NCBI GenBank assembly: GCA_963702935.1
Contig: OY969772.1
Location: 5,084,001 to 5,148,000, forward strand
Reading direction: 5' to 3'
Length of the DNA: 64,000 nucleotides
From: DAOTWA01 sp963702935
GTDB taxonomy: Bacteria; Chloroflexota; Anaerolineae; Anaerolineales; Anaerolineaceae
Made by a program: the position numbers and the translations under genes. The notes under the pieces are model-generated. The model searched no databases. It was not told the DNA's origin and worked only from the letters and a program-made list of their open reading frames with translations. Positions within the stretch are counted from its first letter, which is position 1. Every line of letters starts with the position of its first letter. Positions 63,201 to 64,000 of this stretch are shown piece by piece.

Positions 63201-64000
63201 GGTTCACCCCCACGCGTGTGGGGAAAACACGGAAATTGGGAACCGATGCCAGGGGGTAGCTCGGTTCACCCCCATGCGTGTGGGGAAAACGAACGGTTTT
63301 CATGGCGGTATCGCGGTCTAACGGTTCACCCCCACGCGTGTGGGGAAAACGCAGAAGAGCGCGAACATGCCGCGCAGGATCGCTAGGTTCACCCCCACGC
63401 GTGTGGGGAAAACGCACCAAGGGCAGCGGCCAGAAACGAACTCAACCGGTTCACCCCCACGCGTGTGGGGAAAACGACGAGAGTTTATCTGATTGATTTA
63501 TTGGAGTAGGTTCACCCCCACGCGTGTGGGGAAAACGTTTATTCCTTTCTAAATACTCGTGTATACTTAACGGTTCACCCCCACGCGTGTGGGGAAAACG
63601 CCTGCTGGAGGGCAGAAACTTCGAGCGCTCGAAGGTTCACCCCCACGCGTGTGGGGAAAACCGCTGGTGTCTCCGGCGCTAGGCAGGCTGCTAAGGTTCA
63701 CCCCCACGCGTGTGGGGAAAACGCGTTGGGGAGCGGATTGACTGCGCCCTGCGCAGGTTCACCCCCACGCGTGTGGGGAAAACGTGGCGGCGATCAGTGT
63801 GGCGTCGGCGTCGGTGCGGTTCACCCCCACGCGTGTGGGGAAAACTGAGCGACGCTGCGCGCGAGCGTTTCCTGGCTGACGGTTCACCCCCACGCGTGTG
63901 GGGAAAACGATCGGGTTTAGCTTTCGCATTTCTGAATGCCTCGGTTCACCCCCACGCGTGTGGGGAAAACGCTGATTCTGATCGGGCATCTCGCCCCCGT
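60295..64000 (-). CRISPR. Type I-E-like CRISPR array, 60 repeats in view, continuing past the window
   Basis: The repeat core is 28 bp (GGTTCACCCCC…GTGTGGGGAAAAC), usually preceded by c. I counted 60 copies starting at 60295, 60357, 60418 and so on to 63943, with an average period of about 62 bp. Spacers are about 33 bp, with one of about 37 bp (62669-62705). Only two internal repeat variants were seen (near 61543 and 63276). The dyad is typical of I-E repeats. In E. coli orientation the processed handle ends …AACCG, so transcription should run on the minus strand, with the leader to the right beyond the window. No cas genes are present to confirm the type. Confidence 0.95.

Noticed and set aside
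60291..63989. Many open frames across the CRISPR region with repeated 'HPHACGEN', 'FTPTRVGK' or 'HTRGGEP' peptides
   Set aside because: They are translations of the DNA repeat in each frame, with no ribosome sites and periodic peptides matching the 62-bp repeat period.

Overview
The window reads as a chromosomal segment of a moderately GC-rich, free-living bacterium. The gene families fit Chloroflexota, probably Anaerolineae: small proteins ending in a 'LTEE…AGIY' motif, a ROK- and LacI-rich sugar-uptake complement, and a type I-E CRISPR repeat. This taxonomic guess is inference only; there is no rRNA or tRNA gene here to test it.

Layout. (1) 1-3783: a sugar ABC system on the minus strand, with a ROK regulator, a substrate-binding lipoprotein carrying an internal 975-bp tandem duplication, and the start of its ATPase. 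(2) 3883-5404: a methyltetrahydrofolate:corrinoid methyltransferase and its corrinoid protein. (3) 5736-6703: insertion debris (a 185-bp MITE-like element and an ISAs1-type transposase fragment), a DUF1059 gene and a strong terminator. (4) 6727-17567: a plus-strand unit of SDR dehydrogenase, tandem universal stress protein and a giant cyclic beta-1,2-glucan synthase broken by several frameshifts. (5) 17671-32400: a long minus-strand energy and carbon block. It holds a DoxX-like protein, phosphoglucomutase, glucan phosphorylase, acetate kinase, a PRC-barrel protein, an acetate-kinase remnant, phosphoketolase, a P-type proton ATPase, PPK2 polyphosphate kinase and glucose-6-phosphate dehydrogenase. 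Together these can take stored glucan to glucose-1-P and glucose-6-P, then via pentose phosphates to acetyl-phosphate, acetate and ATP. (6) 32417-49447: signalling and stress genes: B12-radical SAM protein, response regulators, a NarL-type two-component pair, DnaJ/CbpM, PRC-barrel protein, HD-GYP phosphodiesterase, Mg2+ ATPase, GlsB/YggT/CsbD small stress proteins, a dead dps and a KdpE-like regulator. A complete IS with an 8-bp target duplication lies at 37460-38933. (7) 49451-52258: a KdpD-like kinase remnant cut off by an IS21-family element. (8) 52369-59758: a LacI-controlled operon for uptake and phosphorolysis of a sucrose-like sugar, with matching operators at two promoters. (9) 59868-64000: an IS1182-type remnant, then a type I-E-like CRISPR array with 60 repeats in view, running off the right edge; no cas genes are visible.

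The least expected signal is a conserved 48-49-bp promoter-like element found three times, always in gene orientation. It lies in front of the SDR/stress-protein/glucan-synthase unit, a PRC-barrel gene and the dps pseudogene, and suggests a stress regulon that could be searched genome-wide. A second recurring theme is single-base indels, several in or beside short homopolymer runs. They break the glucan synthase, a histidine kinase, istA, istB, the KdpD remnant and probably the SDR start. Either a subset of genes is decaying or the assembly carries indel errors.
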